From contig JACRDG010000025.1 in NCBI GenBank assembly GCA_016218715.1, positions 62,001 to 126,000 of the forward strand: DNA of 64,000 nucleotides. Reading direction: 5' to 3'. The notes under the pieces are model-generated. The model searched no databases, was not told the DNA's origin, and worked only from the letters and a program-made list of their open reading frames with translations. The DNA is from Desulfomonile tiedjei. Lineage in GTDB: Bacteria; Desulfobacterota; Desulfomonilia; Desulfomonilales; Desulfomonilaceae. The translations under genes and the position numbers were made by a program. Shown here one piece after another: positions 52,589-62,726 of the stretch (the stretch's first letter is position 1; each line of letters begins with the position of its first letter).

Positions 52589-53599
52589 GTGGAACCGAGT
52601 GGAACGAGTCGAAAAGTGAACGTAAAGACCTTTATCGGGGACTTCGAACGAGGAGCCTCAGATCAAGAGTTGAGGGGCAAGTTCTCGCTGTCCTCGTCAC
52701 AGCTCGCCGCTATCGTCGAGCGACTCAAGGCCAATGGATCGCTGGCCGACGAGCAATTCGCCCGTCGCGAGGAGAACCTTCGAATCAGATTCGGCGAGCC
52801 CAAAGGTCCGCCTGACACTGAAGGGGAGCAGCGAGCGGTTGTCGATCCCAACACCGGGCTCGTTCTCCATTGCCCGTCCTGTGGTGCGGCGGTGAAACGG
52901 GGGGAAACCAACTGCGAGTATTGCAAGGCCGCTCTTGATTTCAACCTGAAAGGAAAAACCGTCCCCTGTCCTCACTGCTTTGCCGACACTCCCGCTCACG
53001 GCCGCTTCTGCGTACGCTGCGCGCAACCGCTCACCGGGGTGGTGCGGGACGGTCAGATTATGGATGACCGCCTCTGCCCTCGGTGCCAGGTTCCGATGCA
53101 GAGCAAGACGGTGGGAGAGTTCTCATTGATCGGCTGCACGCGATGCGGCGGTTTCTTCATTTCGAGCGAATCCTTCGAGATGATGCAAGAAAACACCAAG
53201 CGAACGATCTTGCCCACCAACCCCGCCTCACGCGGGAGCGTGACGCCGGATCAGAACGTCAAGTACGTGAGGTGCCCGGTCTGCCGGAACTTGATGAACC
53301 GGACAAATTTTGCCAAGGTCTCCGGGGTCATCGTCGACACCTGCCGAGTCCACGGGATCTGGTTCGACGGGGAAGAGCTTGAGAAAGTAATGAATTTCAT
53401 CGCGCGTGGAGGACTGCAAAAAGCCAGGGCCGCAGAGCTCGAAGAGCTGAAGGCCGAAGAGCAAAGGCAGAAGATCAGGAACATAAACATCGGCGGACGG
53501 GTTCCGGATGAGTCGAGCCCGTGGAGCTCCGCAGCCGCTGGCCGCGAGGTCATAGCCGTTGCCGATCTACTCCACGACCTGTACCGTCTGTTCAAGTAG
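52589..53599 (+). CDS. Zinc-ribbon (zf-TFIIB-like) protein with helix-turn-helix N-terminus
   Basis: 336 residues from GTG 52589 (GAGGTGG upstream; TTG 52577 possible). Residues ~10-50 (VKTFIGDFERGASDQELRGKFSLS) match the helix-turn-helix-like module of the PilZ protein at 18071-18634. Four or five paired-cysteine ribbons follow: CPSC/CEYC, CPHC/CVRC, CPRC/CTRCGG and CPVC/C-RHG with IWFDGEELEKVM, the last typical of zf-TFIIB proteins. The C-terminus is a Lys/Glu-rich helix plus a short conserved tail. Probably cytoplasmic. Its role is unknown; multiple ribbons suggest nucleic-acid or protein binding. It is followed closely by a DUF362 gene. Confidence 0.8.
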   Translation: MEPSGTSRKVNVKTFIGDFERGASDQELRGKFSLSSSQLAAIVERLKANGSLADEQFARREENLRIRFGEPKGPPDTEGEQRAVVDPNTGLVLHCPSCGAAVKRGETNCEYCKAALDFNLKGKTVPCPHCFADTPAHGRFCVRCAQPLTGVVRDGQIMDDRLCPRCQVPMQSKTVGEFSLIGCTRCGGFFISSESFEMMQENTKRTILPTNPASRGSVTPDQNVKYVRCPVCRNLMNRTNFAKVSGVIVDTCRVHGIWFDGEELEKVMNFIARGGLQKARAAELEELKAEEQRQKIRNINIGGRVPDESSPWSSAAAGREVIAVADLLHDLYRLFK

Positions 53600-53623
53600 C
53601 CCGCCAAATACCTTGAGGAGAGC

Positions 53624-54715
53624 ATGACCGAAAAACCGATTGTCGCTATCAAGAGAACCCGCCCGGAAACCGTACTCGACGATATACAGACCGCAATGGA
53701 GGATGCGCAGTTCAGGCAACACCTGGACCCATCCGCTCCCGTTATTCTCAAGGACAACATCTCCTGGCATTTTCCCTTCCTTGGCGCAAACACCACCCCC
53801 TGGCAGCTGGAGGGAGTGATTCGAACACTCAAGGATTCAGGGTACAAAGACATCGTCTGCGTGCAAAACGAAACCGTGGTTACCAACGCGTTCAAAGGGG
53901 AGAAGCTGAACAAGTACATCGGGATTTTTCGGAAATATGACATCCCGGTGCTCTACAATTTCAGAGAGTCCGATGTCCGCTGGGTCGAGTACACGCCCAA
54001 GGCAAAGATGCGGGTGTTGGACGAGATCTTCCCCGAGGGTATCCGCATTCCGGAATACTTTATCGGCAAGAATATCATCCACCTTCCGACGGTCAAATGC
54101 CACATCTACACCGGCACCACCGGTTCCATGAAAAACGCGTTCGGGGGACTGCTGAATTCGAGACGACACTACACCCACTCGGTCATCCACGAGACACTCA
54201 ACGACCTGCTCGCGATTCAGCGGGAGATTCATGCGGGGATCTTCACGGTAATGGACGGGACGATTTGCGGTAACGGCCCGGGACCGCGGACGATGATCCC
54301 GGTGGAAAAAGACCTCATCCTGGCTGCAGCGGATTCCACAGCGATCGACGCGGTGGCGGCGAAGATGATGGGATTTGATCCGATGGACCTCAAGTTCATC
54401 CGTCTTGCCCATGAATCGGGGCTGGGGACGGGGCGCCTCGAAGACATCGACGTGAAAGGGGAGGAGATAGCAGGGGAGAATTGGAACTTTACCGTAGGGA
54501 ACAACACTGCGTCCCTAGTGGGCAAGTTCATCTGGTTCGGCCCGCTAAAGCCGTTGCAGAAGTTGTTCTTCCGTACTCCCCTGGTGTATCTCTTCGTGTT
54601 CGGATCGTTCTTCTACCACGATTTCATCTACTGGCCCATCAAGGCCCAGCCTCAAATGGAAGCCTTCAAGAAAACGAGCAAGTGGGGGCGGCTCTTCGAT
54701 AGTTACCCGGAATAG
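53624..54715 (+). CDS. DUF362-domain protein
   Basis: 363 residues, 24 bases after the zinc-ribbon gene, so probably cotranscribed. DUF362 features are LKDNISWHFPFLGANTTPW near the start, the FIGKNIIHLPTVKCHIYTGTTGSMKNAFGG core and the MDGTICGNGPGPR and ADSTAIDAVAAKMMG segments near the middle. Many family members carry a ferredoxin-type [4Fe-4S] domain; here no cysteine cluster is present. The C-terminus has a hydrophobic segment (PLVYLFVFGSFFYHDFIYWP) that could touch the membrane. The reaction is unknown. Confidence 0.85.
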   Translation: MTEKPIVAIKRTRPETVLDDIQTAMEDAQFRQHLDPSAPVILKDNISWHFPFLGANTTPWQLEGVIRTLKDSGYKDIVCVQNETVVTNAFKGEKLNKYIGIFRKYDIPVLYNFRESDVRWVEYTPKAKMRVLDEIFPEGIRIPEYFIGKNIIHLPTVKCHIYTGTTGSMKNAFGGLLNSRRHYTHSVIHETLNDLLAIQREIHAGIFTVMDGTICGNGPGPRTMIPVEKDLILAAADSTAIDAVAAKMMGFDPMDLKFIRLAHESGLGTGRLEDIDVKGEEIAGENWNFTVGNNTASLVGKFIWFGPLKPLQKLFFRTPLVYLFVFGSFFYHDFIYWPIKAQPQMEAFKKTSKWGRLFDSYPE

Positions 54716-54745
54716 TGCATTCCACGCCGCGAACGACGGTGGCCA

Positions 54746-55174
54746 TCATCTACATCGGAAGAACTCGCCGTTGAGGTGATCGTTCAGTTCTTTCCGCACC
54801 TGAGCACGCAGGGCTTTCACGTCTCCACGCCACTGCTCTGCCTTTTCCAAAGCCTCAACCTCCCAAGGGAGGCGCTTAGAAGGCGCTTTCGCCAGGATGT
54901 CCCGTTCGAGTTCTCCCGGTACCGGTGGCTGCAGAAGCCGCTGGTATCGACTCCTTATTCTTCTGATGACGCGCAGAAGTTTGAGCAGATCGTCCCGGGA
55001 CAGGGGTTTGGGATCGGAGCCGGCTTTGTTCTTGGGGATCAGGTGCAGGTCTTCGATGGGGGTCCCTTCTTTGAGGGCCTTGTTAATGATGCGTTTAAGG
55101 TGACGGTAGTTGCTGTCGAAGTCTCCGGGAGGTGCAGAAACTCCGGCGGCCGGATCACAAAAAGAGAACAACAT
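54746..55174 (-). CDS. Uncharacterised small protein, paralogue of 962-1384
   Basis: 142 residues from ATG 55174, chosen because AGGAGG (plus 55182-55187) lies 7 bases upstream; ATG 55180 is only one base from it and is too close. A basic helix (KLLRVIRRIRSRYQRLL) precedes the conserved PPVP, LER, LPWE and WR block shared with 962-1384. No membrane segment, signal or known domain. It has its own promoter and a potential operator (55269-55294), so it is a regulated single gene. Convergent with the DUF362 gene, 30 bases apart. Confidence 0.75.
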   Translation of the reverse strand: MLFSFCDPAAGVSAPPGDFDSNYRHLKRIINKALKEGTPIEDLHLIPKNKAGSDPKPLSRDDLLKLLRVIRRIRSRYQRLLQPPVPGELERDILAKAPSKRLPWEVEALEKAEQWRGDVKALRAQVRKELNDHLNGEFFRCR

Positions 55175-55268
55175 TACCATACCTCCTACTGGAAAAGTTG
55201 AATACGAGAGGGGTCCGACGCGCCCTGCTCTCGAAAACGATGGCCACGTAACACGCCCCAAACACTTA

Positions 55269-55294
55269 GTCAAGAAATAGTTTATGCTCTTGAC
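55269..55294. promoter_or_regulatory. Candidate operator at the transcription start of 54746-55174
   Basis: GTCAAGA (55269-55275) and its exact reverse complement TCTTGAC (55288-55294), 12 bases apart. It abuts the -10 box (55297-55302) and covers the predicted start point, the classic position of a repressor site. Confidence 0.45.
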
Positions 55295-55296
55295 GT

Positions 55297-55324
55297 ATTA
55301 TATTGATGAAAAAGACAAAATCAA
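55297..55324 (-). promoter_or_regulatory. Predicted promoter of 54746-55174
   Basis: On the minus strand: TTGATT (plus 55319-55324), 16-base spacer, perfect TATAAT (plus 55297-55302), in AT-rich DNA. The leader is about 115 bases. From 55325 to 55612 I see no gene; an in-frame upstream extension of uvrA (to 55454) looks non-coding. Confidence 0.6.
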
Positions 55325-55612
55325 GCAATCACCGCGCTCTGTAGACCTTCCTGAATCCCATGACACAGGCCGCCCCGCACAGGCCGGATCAGCCTTGCCG
55401 AAGTTTCTGAGCTGCGTGATTATTATAGAGGATCAGAGAGCGCGACCGCGCGGTTGAGGATCCGGGGAGGGGGGAACGGACAACGCAGGGTCGCTCTTTA
55501 CTTTCACGGTATCTTCCAGTTAAGTGATACCCTGAGTCCCTTGATAGGCCGAGCGAAACCACGGGTCTCGGCCGCGTACGGGGCGAGTGCCCGGAAGGAG
55601 ATCGGATCTGCA

Positions 55613-58585
55613 GTGAGTTCAAAAGAGATAATCATTCGGGGGGCGCGCGAGCATAACCTCAAAAGCATCGATCTCGACATCCCCCGCGATCGGCTTGTGG
55701 TGATTACCGGTTTATCCGGTTCCGGCAAATCCACGCTGGCCTTTGACACGATCTACGCAGAAGGCCAGAGGCGGTACGTCGAGTCTCTCTCCGCGTACGC
55801 GCGGCAGTTTCTGGAGATGATGGACAAGCCGGACGTGGATCTCATCGAAGGGCTCTCTCCCGCGATCAGCATTGAACAGAAGACCACCTCGAAGAATCCG
55901 CGTTCCACGGTCGGGACCGTTACGGAGATCTACGACTACTTGCGCCTGCTGTACGCGCGTGCGGGCATTCCTCATTGCTGGGAGTGCGGCCGCCCTATAA
56001 CCTCGATGACGATTCAGCAGATGGTCGATCGCGTTATGGAATTCCCGGAAGGCTCGCGCGTTCACCTGCTGGCGCCGATCATCAGCGGCCGGAAGGGAGA
56101 ATACCAGAAGGAACTGCAGCGCCTGGCCCGGGAAGGTTTCGTGCGCGTCAAGGTCGACGGTACTTTGCGCGACCTGTCGGAAGAGATACGGCTGGAGAAG
56201 AACAAGAAGCACACCATCGAGGTGGTGGTCGATCGGCTGGTGGTGAAACCCGGCATAGAAAGACGCCTTGCCGATTCGATGGAGACCTCGACCCGCATGG
56301 GACAAGGCACCGTAATGGTGGAAGTGCAGGGGGGCGAGACTCATCTGTTGAGTGAAAAATTTGCGTGCCCTGACCATGGGGTTTCTTTCGGCGAGATCTC
56401 TCCCAGGCTCTTCTCCTTCAACAACCCCTTCGGCGCTTGCGAGACGTGCGGAGGGCTTGGGGTTCAGATTCGCTTCGATCCGGAACTGGTGGTGCCGGAC
56501 CCTCACCTGTCCCTCCTTGAAGGTGCGATCGGGCCGTGGGACGTGCGGAATTCGGTCTTTCTCGAACAGATGATGGAGGCCTTGGCGGGCCACTATCACT
56601 TCGACCTCCGGAAACCGTTCAGGCAATTGCCGGAAGAGGTGCAGCACGTCCTGCTGTACGGCTCGGGTGACGAAGAGATTGACTTCTACTACGAACGGGA
56701 CGGCAGGAGGCGAATCTTTCGCAAAGCTTTCGAGGGAGCGATTCCCAACCTGGAACGCCGTTTCAAAGAGGCCGATCGGGAGAGCTTCGACGAGGATTTG
56801 GGCCGCTACATGGCCGCAATCCCCTGTCCCTCATGCGGGGGCGCACGCCTCAAGAGAGAGGCCAGGCACGTCCTCATAGGGGACATGCCGGTACACAGGC
56901 TCACGGCCCTTTCGGTACGGGACGCGCTGGCGTTCATGTCGGGGCTGGAGCTCGACGCGAGGCGCATGGAGATTGCGAGGCGAGTTATAAAGGAGATCCG
57001 GGATCGTCTCGGATTTCTCGAAACGGTCGGTCTCGGTTATCTCACCCTGGACAGGTCGGCTGCGACGTTGTCCGGGGGCGAATCTCAGCGAATCAGGCTT
57101 GCCACCCAGGTCGGGTCCTCGCTGGTGGGGGTGCTGTACATTCTCGACGAACCGAGCATCGGCCTGCATCAACGAGACAACCAGCGGTTGCTAGCAACCC
57201 TCATGCACCTGAGGGACCAGGGGAATTCGGTTATCGTGGTGGAGCATGATCCGGAGACGATCCTGGCTGCAGACCACGTGATCGACATGGGACCGGGCGC
57301 GGGGCGTATGGGCGGGGAGATCGTATTCTCGGGAAGGCCGGAGGATGTCCTGGAGTCCGAGGCTTCGCTCACCGGGAAATACCTCTCGGGGAGGGAGTCG
57401 ATTCCCATCCCGGGAAAGAGGCGCAAACCGGGGAAGAAGAAGCTGGTCATTCGCGGCGCCCGAGCCAACAACCTGAAGAACATCGACGTCACCATCCCTC
57501 TGGGCCTCTTCACGTGCGTGACCGGCGTTTCCGGGTCGGGGAAGAGCAGCCTCGTGGTGGACGTTCTCCACAAGGCCCTCGCTCAGCGGCTGTACCGTTC
57601 TCACGAACGAGCCGGAGAGGTGGACTCCATCGAGGGGATCTCGTACGTAGATAAAGTGATAGACATCGATCAGAGCCCCATCGGTCGCACCCCCAGATCC
57701 AACCCCGCCACGTACACGGGATTGTTCACTCCCATGCGGGAGCTGTTTGCCAATCTGCCCGAATCGCGCATGCGGGGCTACCGACCGGGAAGATACAGCT
57801 TCAACGTAAAAGGCGGTCGTTGCGAGGCATGCCGCGGAGATGGGATCATCAAGATCGAGATGCACTTTCTCCCGGATGTGTACGTCAAGTGCGATGTCTG
57901 TCATGGACGAAGATACAGCCGTGAGACGCTGGAAATCAAATACCGGGGGAAGAACATTGCCGATGTGCTCGACATGACGGTGAACCAGGCCACCGAGTTC
58001 ATGGCAAATATTCCCGCGATTTACAACAAGCTCCAGACTATCCAGTCGGTAGGCCTCGGATACATTCGACTCGGCCAGGCGGCAACGACTCTCTCCGGAG
58101 GCGAGGCGCAGCGGATCAAACTGTCCAGGGAACTGTCCAAGCGCGGCACGGGGAGTACGCTCTATATTCTCGACGAACCCACCACCGGTCTCCACTTCGC
58201 CGACGTGGGAAAGCTCCTCGATGTCCTGACAAGCCTCGTCGAGGCCGGCAACACGGTGGTGGTGATCGAGCACAACATGGATGTCATCAAGGTGGCGGAT
58301 CACATTATCGATCTCGGTCCCGAAGGGGGTGACGAGGGGGGGCAGGTGATTGCAGTCGGCACTCCCGAACAGGTTGCGAAGAATTCGGGATCGTATACGG
58401 GATTATATCTCCAGGAAGTGCTCAAGAACGAGAAAGGGTACCACCCCTTCAAGGTGGACGTGAACGCAGTGAAAGCGGCATTTACCGCATCTGTGGAGGC
58501 CGCTCCAAGCGGCAAGGAGCCTGCCGCCACCCCGGCAGCGAGCCGTCCGGTGCGTTCCGCGCCAAAGAAACGAGCCGTGGGATGA
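55613..58585 (+). CDS. uvrA: Excinuclease ABC subunit A
   Basis: 990 residues from GTG 55613, where the family sequence begins ([16 protein letters not shown]); GGAAGGAG lies 13 bases upstream, a long spacing. UvrA is the damage-sensing ATPase of nucleotide excision repair. Two ABC modules are present: Walker A GLSGSGKS and GVSGSGKS, signatures LSGGESQRI and LSGGEAQRI, Walker [11 protein letters not shown] and [10 protein letters not shown]. The zinc sites are CWEC with CPDH/CETC in the first half and CEAC...CDVC in the second. The C-terminus has an extra Pro/Ala/Lys tail of ~45 residues. The stop overlaps the next gene. Confidence 0.96.
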   Translation: MSSKEIIIRGAREHNLKSIDLDIPRDRLVVITGLSGSGKSTLAFDTIYAEGQRRYVESLSAYARQFLEMMDKPDVDLIEGLSPAISIEQKTTSKNPRSTVGTVTEIYDYLRLLYARAGIPHCWECGRPITSMTIQQMVDRVMEFPEGSRVHLLAPIISGRKGEYQKELQRLAREGFVRVKVDGTLRDLSEEIRLEKNKKHTIEVVVDRLVVKPGIERRLADSMETSTRMGQGTVMVEVQGGETHLLSEKFACPDHGVSFGEISPRLFSFNNPFGACETCGGLGVQIRFDPELVVPDPHLSLLEGAIGPWDVRNSVFLEQMMEALAGHYHFDLRKPFRQLPEEVQHVLLYGSGDEEIDFYYERDGRRRIFRKAFEGAIPNLERRFKEADRESFDEDLGRYMAAIPCPSCGGARLKREARHVLIGDMPVHRLTALSVRDALAFMSGLELDARRMEIARRVIKEIRDRLGFLETVGLGYLTLDRSAATLSGGESQRIRLATQVGSSLVGVLYILDEPSIGLHQRDNQRLLATLMHLRDQGNSVIVVEHDPETILAADHVIDMGPGAGRMGGEIVFSGRPEDVLESEASLTGKYLSGRESIPIPGKRRKPGKKKLVIRGARANNLKNIDVTIPLGLFTCVTGVSGSGKSSLVVDVLHKALAQRLYRSHERAGEVDSIEGISYVDKVIDIDQSPIGRTPRSNPATYTGLFTPMRELFANLPESRMRGYRPGRYSFNVKGGRCEACRGDGIIKIEMHFLPDVYVKCDVCHGRRYSRETLEIKYRGKNIADVLDMTVNQATEFMANIPAIYNKLQTIQSVGLGYIRLGQAATTLSGGEAQRIKLSRELSKRGTGSTLYILDEPTTGLHFADVGKLLDVLTSLVEAGNTVVVIEHNMDVIKVADHIIDLGPEGGDEGGQVIAVGTPEQVAKNSGSYTGLYLQEVLKNEKGYHPFKVDVNAVKAAFTASVEAAPSGKEPAATPAASRPVRSAPKKRAVG

Positions 58586-59274
58586 AGAAGGTCACAAAGG
58601 GCGCTGCAGGGCTCTGCGAGGAGATTCTCGCCGAGATCCGATCCCAGGCCAACCCGGAGGCGGTGGCCGGAATGGCCCGATTCGGGATTAATTCCGACTC
58701 CACGTACGGCGTATCGATCCCCACCCTAAGGAAGATCGCCGCGCGGACCGGCAGGAATCACGAGCTGGCCGCGGTACTCTGGCACTCCGGCATCCACGAA
58801 GCACGCCTTCTCGCGCCCATGGTCGAAGTCTCCGACCTCGTGACCGCCGAGCAGATGGATCGCTGGGTGGCTGATTTCAACTCGTGGGACGTCTGCGACC
58901 AGTGTTGCAACAATCTCTTCCGCAAGGCGCGGGTCGCCCACGCGAAGGCTCTCGAATGGAGTTCCCGGCAGGAGGAATTTGTCAAACGCGCGGGCTTCGT
59001 CATGATCGCCTGTCTGGCCGTCCACGACAAGACGGCCGCGGACGAAGTCTTTCTCAAGTATCTGCCGGCGATCGCACGCGAATCCGTTGACAGCCGGAAC
59101 TTCGTCAAGAAGGCGGTCAACTGGGCCTTGCGTCAGATAGGCAAACGGAACCTGGCCTTGAACCGGGCCGCGCTCGAAGCCGCGGAGAAAATCAAAGGGA
59201 TCGATTCGAAGTCGGCCCGCTGGGTCGCTTCTGACGCTATCCGAGAGTTGACCGGCGCAAAGTTCAAGGGATGA
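58582..59274 (+). CDS. DNA alkylation repair protein, AlkD-like HEAT-repeat
   Basis: 230 residues. The ATG overlaps the uvrA stop (ATGA), so the two are translationally coupled. The whole protein is helical HEAT-like repeats of the AlkD/DNA alkylation repair family, with [29 protein letters not shown] and [19 protein letters not shown], the last containing the Trp/Asp/Arg-type surface that grips alkylated DNA in AlkD glycosylases. Glycosylase activity is expected from the family. Pairing with uvrA makes a small DNA repair operon. Confidence 0.9.
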   Translation: MKKVTKGAAGLCEEILAEIRSQANPEAVAGMARFGINSDSTYGVSIPTLRKIAARTGRNHELAAVLWHSGIHEARLLAPMVEVSDLVTAEQMDRWVADFNSWDVCDQCCNNLFRKARVAHAKALEWSSRQEEFVKRAGFVMIACLAVHDKTAADEVFLKYLPAIARESVDSRNFVKKAVNWALRQIGKRNLALNRAALEAAEKIKGIDSKSARWVASDAIRELTGAKFKG

Positions 59275-59308
59275 AGCGCGCGGATAGCATAGTTCTTCAC
59301 ACACCAAC

Positions 59309-60079
59309 CTACGGCCGGCTCAAATAGGCGGCGATGCCTCGCTGGATCGCTGTAGCGATTCTTTGTCGGTACGCGGGATCTTGAAGCAGTTGCTCCTCTT
59401 TCGGGTTTGCGATGCATCCGCACTCGATGATGACCGCGGGCACGCGAGCCCTCTTCAGCAGCATCAAATTCGGCCGCTCGTATATGGCTCGGGTACCGGG
59501 GACGAGCTTCATTGCCTCACCGGGGATCTCTTCCCTGTGGAACGTACTGTAGGGAAGGCCCGCGGCTATCATCGCGGATTCGATGGCTTGAGCGAGTTCA
59601 AACGAATCCTCGCCACCAAGCACATGCAGCGAAAACCCACGGTAGAAATCGAGTAGGGGGCTTTTCTCCGGCGCCTTGAGCAACTGCGCGACTTTTTCCG
59701 GCTGCACGTTATCCTGATGGATTTCGACGAGGAGGCACGCGCCTAACCGGTCGGCAAGCTCGGCTCGGCTCTCCAGAGGGAGGTTCAGTGAAGCCGGGAG
59801 CACGATGAACTCGATGCCAGGGGATTTCGAAGTCTCGAAGAGGCGAACCACCTCGTCGTTGAATCGATATTCGTCTCGTCCCGACGCGCTTTTCGCACCG
59901 CGGTTACCACCGAGGCAAGTGAGGGATTCGGTGTGACCCGAGAAGACAACCACTCTGCGGGAGGCCGGTCCTTCCGCATCCGAGCATGTGGGCGCAGTAG
60001 CCAGGAAGAATACGCCGAAAAGGAGCGCTCCCCAAATCCCTACACGACCGAGAACACGGGCGGGAAACCGCTCTACCAT
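59309..60079 (-). CDS. N-acetylmuramoyl-L-alanine amidase (Amidase_3)
   Basis: 256 residues from ATG 60079 (GAAGGG upstream; the longer frame adds no family sequence). A signal peptide or anchor (WGALLFGVFFLATAPTCSD) precedes the zinc-dependent amidase fold. Candidate zinc ligands are His in VFSGHTES, Glu in the RFNDEVV region and His in VEIHQDN; the catalytic Glu is in IIECGCIAN. It cleaves the stem peptide from MurNAc in the periplasm. The first motif (FSGHTE rather than DPGHGG) is atypical, so the substrate may differ. No AMIN domain or LysM is present. Confidence 0.8.
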   Translation of the reverse strand: MVERFPARVLGRVGIWGALLFGVFFLATAPTCSDAEGPASRRVVVFSGHTESLTCLGGNRGAKSASGRDEYRFNDEVVRLFETSKSPGIEFIVLPASLNLPLESRAELADRLGACLLVEIHQDNVQPEKVAQLLKAPEKSPLLDFYRGFSLHVLGGEDSFELAQAIESAMIAAGLPYSTFHREEIPGEAMKLVPGTRAIYERPNLMLLKRARVPAVIIECGCIANPKEEQLLQDPAYRQRIATAIQRGIAAYLSRP

Positions 60080-60193
60080 TTGATTGGTACCCTTCGCGGG
60101 AACGATGAGGCTGGAGGGAGGGCCGATTGAAGGAGACCGCCTGGCGCGCAACGAGGGAGGAAGGTGCACGTTCCCCCCTCGGTGGCGTCAGGG

Positions 60194-61861
60194 TTATTTT
60201 GATTTCTCCTCCTCCATTTTCTTGAGCTCTTTACGGAGGATTTTTCCGACTGCGCTCTTCGGGAGCGTCTCGACGAACTCAACGTACTTCGGAACCTTGT
60301 ATTTGACGAGGTTTTCCTTGCAGTACGCGATGATCTCTTCGGAAGTGGCGGTTTGGCCGTCCTTGAGGACCACGAAGGCTTTGATACGCTCTCCGGAATA
60401 CTGGTCAGGAACGCCGATTACGCACCCCTCAAGAATTTTCGGATGTGCGAACAGGACTTCATCCACATCCCGCGGGTAGACGTTGAAGCCGCCGGAGATT
60501 ATCATGTCCTTCTTGCGATCAACGATGGTGAAGTAGCCGTCGTCGTCTACTGTAGCGATATCGCCGGTGAGGAGCCATCCGTCACGGAGCGTCGCCGCGG
60601 TTTCTTCGGGTCGGTTGATGTACCCCTTCATGATCTGGGGTCCCCTCAGGCAAAGCTCACCCGGTTGTCCCGTCTCGGTGATCTCCTGGTTGTAGTCGTC
60701 AACGTTCACCAGCTTGGCTTCGGTGTTGGGTATCGGGACTCCGATCGTGCCAACCTTCGTCTGCGCGCCGTACGGGTTGATGTGCGTGACAGGAGACGTC
60801 TCGGTGAGGCCGTACCCTTCGCAGATCTGCGCTCCGGTCAGTTCCGTGAATTGGCGTATTGTTTCCAGGGGCATCGGTGCACCGCCGGAGAAGCAGCCTC
60901 GCAGTGACTTCAGATCGTAGTTCTTCAGCGCGGGGAAGTTGATCAGCCCGTTGTACAAAGTCGGTACCGCTGGCATGTACGTGGCCTTGTACTTGCTAAT
61001 GGCCTCCAGGATAGGGGCAGGCTCGGGTTTGGGGACGAGAATGTTTGCCCAGCCGTGGAAGACCGAAATATTCATCGCAGTGGTCAAACCGAACGAATGG
61101 AAGAACGGCAGACATCCAACCACGACCTCTTTGCCGGGTGCGAAATCAGGGAACCAAGCGCCGCACTGCTGCACGTTGCTCGATAAATTTCCGTGGGTGA
61201 GCTGAACTCCCTTGGAGACCCCTGTCGTGCCGCCGGTATACATGAGGACCGCGGTGTCCTCCCAGTTGGCTTTGTGGGGTTGGGCCAGTGGCGCATGGGC
61301 CTTGATCAGGTCCGTGAACTCGACCACATCGGGAACTGCCGGGGTCTTCCGGTGCATCTCTTTCTTCACGTAGGGAAAGAGCATCTTCAGCAGAAAGGGG
61401 AGGTAATCCCGAATGTGGCACGAAACGATCTTGGTGACTCCCGTTTTCTGACGAAGGTTAATCATCCGCGGCACGAGCAGATCGAGGGAGACGAGGAACT
61501 TGGAGCCCGAGTCGTTGAGCTGGTGCTCCAGCTCACGATCCGTGTACAACGGATTGTTCATGACCACCGTCGCACCGGCTCGAAGTGCGCCGTAGGTCGC
61601 GACAACGGTCTGCACCAGGTTGGGGAGCAGAAGCGCCACCTTGTCGCCGGGCCGGACCCCCATGGCCACCAACGCACCAGCGAATCGGGAGGCCATGTCG
61701 TCCAATTGTTGGTACGTTATCTTCGCTCCTTGGAAATGAAGCGCAGGGTTGTCGGGGAATCGGTTCGCTGTGCGCGTGAGGGCTTCGGGAAGAGTGATCT
61801 TCTCGAAATCCAGCTCGCGGGGGACGGGACCGTAGTATGACTTCAGCCAAATCTTTTCCAT
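60194..61861 (-). CDS. fadD: Long-chain fatty acid-CoA ligase
   Basis: 555 residues from ATG 61861 (GAGGAAG upstream). It belongs to the AMP-binding (adenylate-forming) superfamily: P-loop YTGGTTGVSKG, GYGLTETSPV (A5), TGDIATVDDDGYFTIVDRKKD (A7-A8) and a C-terminal Lys in AVGKILRKEL (A10). It activates fatty acids to acyl-CoA via acyl-AMP at the membrane. The sequence fits the FadD/long-chain group, but the chain length cannot be read from it. The frame extends upstream to 62056 without family content. Confidence 0.93.
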   Translation of the reverse strand: MEKIWLKSYYGPVPRELDFEKITLPEALTRTANRFPDNPALHFQGAKITYQQLDDMASRFAGALVAMGVRPGDKVALLLPNLVQTVVATYGALRAGATVVMNNPLYTDRELEHQLNDSGSKFLVSLDLLVPRMINLRQKTGVTKIVSCHIRDYLPFLLKMLFPYVKKEMHRKTPAVPDVVEFTDLIKAHAPLAQPHKANWEDTAVLMYTGGTTGVSKGVQLTHGNLSSNVQQCGAWFPDFAPGKEVVVGCLPFFHSFGLTTAMNISVFHGWANILVPKPEPAPILEAISKYKATYMPAVPTLYNGLINFPALKNYDLKSLRGCFSGGAPMPLETIRQFTELTGAQICEGYGLTETSPVTHINPYGAQTKVGTIGVPIPNTEAKLVNVDDYNQEITETGQPGELCLRGPQIMKGYINRPEETAATLRDGWLLTGDIATVDDDGYFTIVDRKKDMIISGGFNVYPRDVDEVLFAHPKILEGCVIGVPDQYSGERIKAFVVLKDGQTATSEEIIAYCKENLVKYKVPKYVEFVETLPKSAVGKILRKELKKMEEEKSK

Positions 61862-62222
61862 GAAATCTTCCTCGGGCAATGTGGAAAGGTCAGAAGCACA
61901 GCCTGTTCGGGCGGGGCGATCCGACGATCGCCTCCCGGCAGACAAGAATGCCCTGAGAAGCGCTGCATTCACGCAGCTTTTCTCAAAGGCCGCACACGTG
62001 AAAGCGGGTATTTTCCTCCCTGAAACCGAATGACACGACGGGTAGTCGTCTTCCATAGCCTCGAACGGCTGGAAATACTCCGGACCAACGATTCTACACC
62101 ATTCGCATGAGATTCCAAAGGAAAAAAAGCAGCGAGAGCCATTGCAGGGCGTCGATAGTAGGGAGCGGGGGATTTCGGAGAGCTGAGAACGATTTCCTGG
62201 ATGTCCTGTGGACCCAAGGTGT
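61862..62222. other. Intergenic, no gene seen
   Basis: Upstream region of the ligase (minus) and of the small membrane protein (plus). Shadow frames only. Confidence 0.45.
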
Positions 62223-62228
62223 TATAAT
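62223..62228 (+). promoter_or_regulatory. TATAAT box just before the ATG of 62235
   Basis: A perfect -10 hexamer seven bases upstream of ATG 62235; transcription would begin at or near the A of the start codon. The -35 region (GATGTC at 17 bases) is poor, so the assignment is tentative. Confidence 0.35.
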
Positions 62229-62234
62229 GCCCCC

Positions 62235-62726
62235 ATGTGCTGGATAATCTTTCGGGAAGCGCTGATCCTCGTTCTGTCTCTGGCGCTCTTCCCCCTTGCC
62301 ATAATAGTGTTTCTCGTTCATGGCGATTCTGCGAGCGCCGGCGTGGCGGCCGTTCTTCGCGGGGTGTTTTCCAGGACATGGAGCGCGGGGAGTCCTTCGC
62401 TCGGGCTGGTATTCCAGTTCGTCGCGCCGTACCTACTGGTCCAGTGCGTGCGAGGGGTCGTCTGGGCGCAGCGGAGCCTCAGGGGCCGGCGCTGGGCGCA
62501 TCTCTATTTCACGGTGCTTCTCACGGGCGCGGCCGTCTGGTCGTTCTCAGAGGCGTGGGATCTGTTCTATTTCATGTATGCCTTGGGCGACATGCCGGGA
62601 GAATTAATGCAATTCCTCGAACTTCAGGGGCGCAATGTCCTGATCTTTGGCGGCTCGGTGCTTCTGGGAATTCATTGCTTCAAAGTCTTTCTTGACCCTA
62701 CGCGGAAACCCAGCGACCGCAAGTAA
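62235..62726 (+). CDS. Small multi-pass membrane protein
   Basis: 163 residues with four hydrophobic segments (residues ~8-27, 55-75, 90-110 and 130-150). No recognised domain. ATG 62235 gives MCWIIFREALIL; the longer frame from GTG 62208 would place a TATAAT inside the gene. There is no Shine-Dalgarno sequence before 62235, consistent with a leaderless transcript. Confidence 0.6.
   Translation: MCWIIFREALILVLSLALFPLAIIVFLVHGDSASAGVAAVLRGVFSRTWSAGSPSLGLVFQFVAPYLLVQCVRGVVWAQRSLRGRRWAHLYFTVLLTGAAVWSFSEAWDLFYFMYALGDMPGELMQFLELQGRNVLIFGGSVLLGIHCFKVFLDPTRKPSDRK

Noticed and set aside
57191-58303. Minus-strand frame of 370 codons
   Set aside because: Antisense to the second ABC module of uvrA; no family motif.
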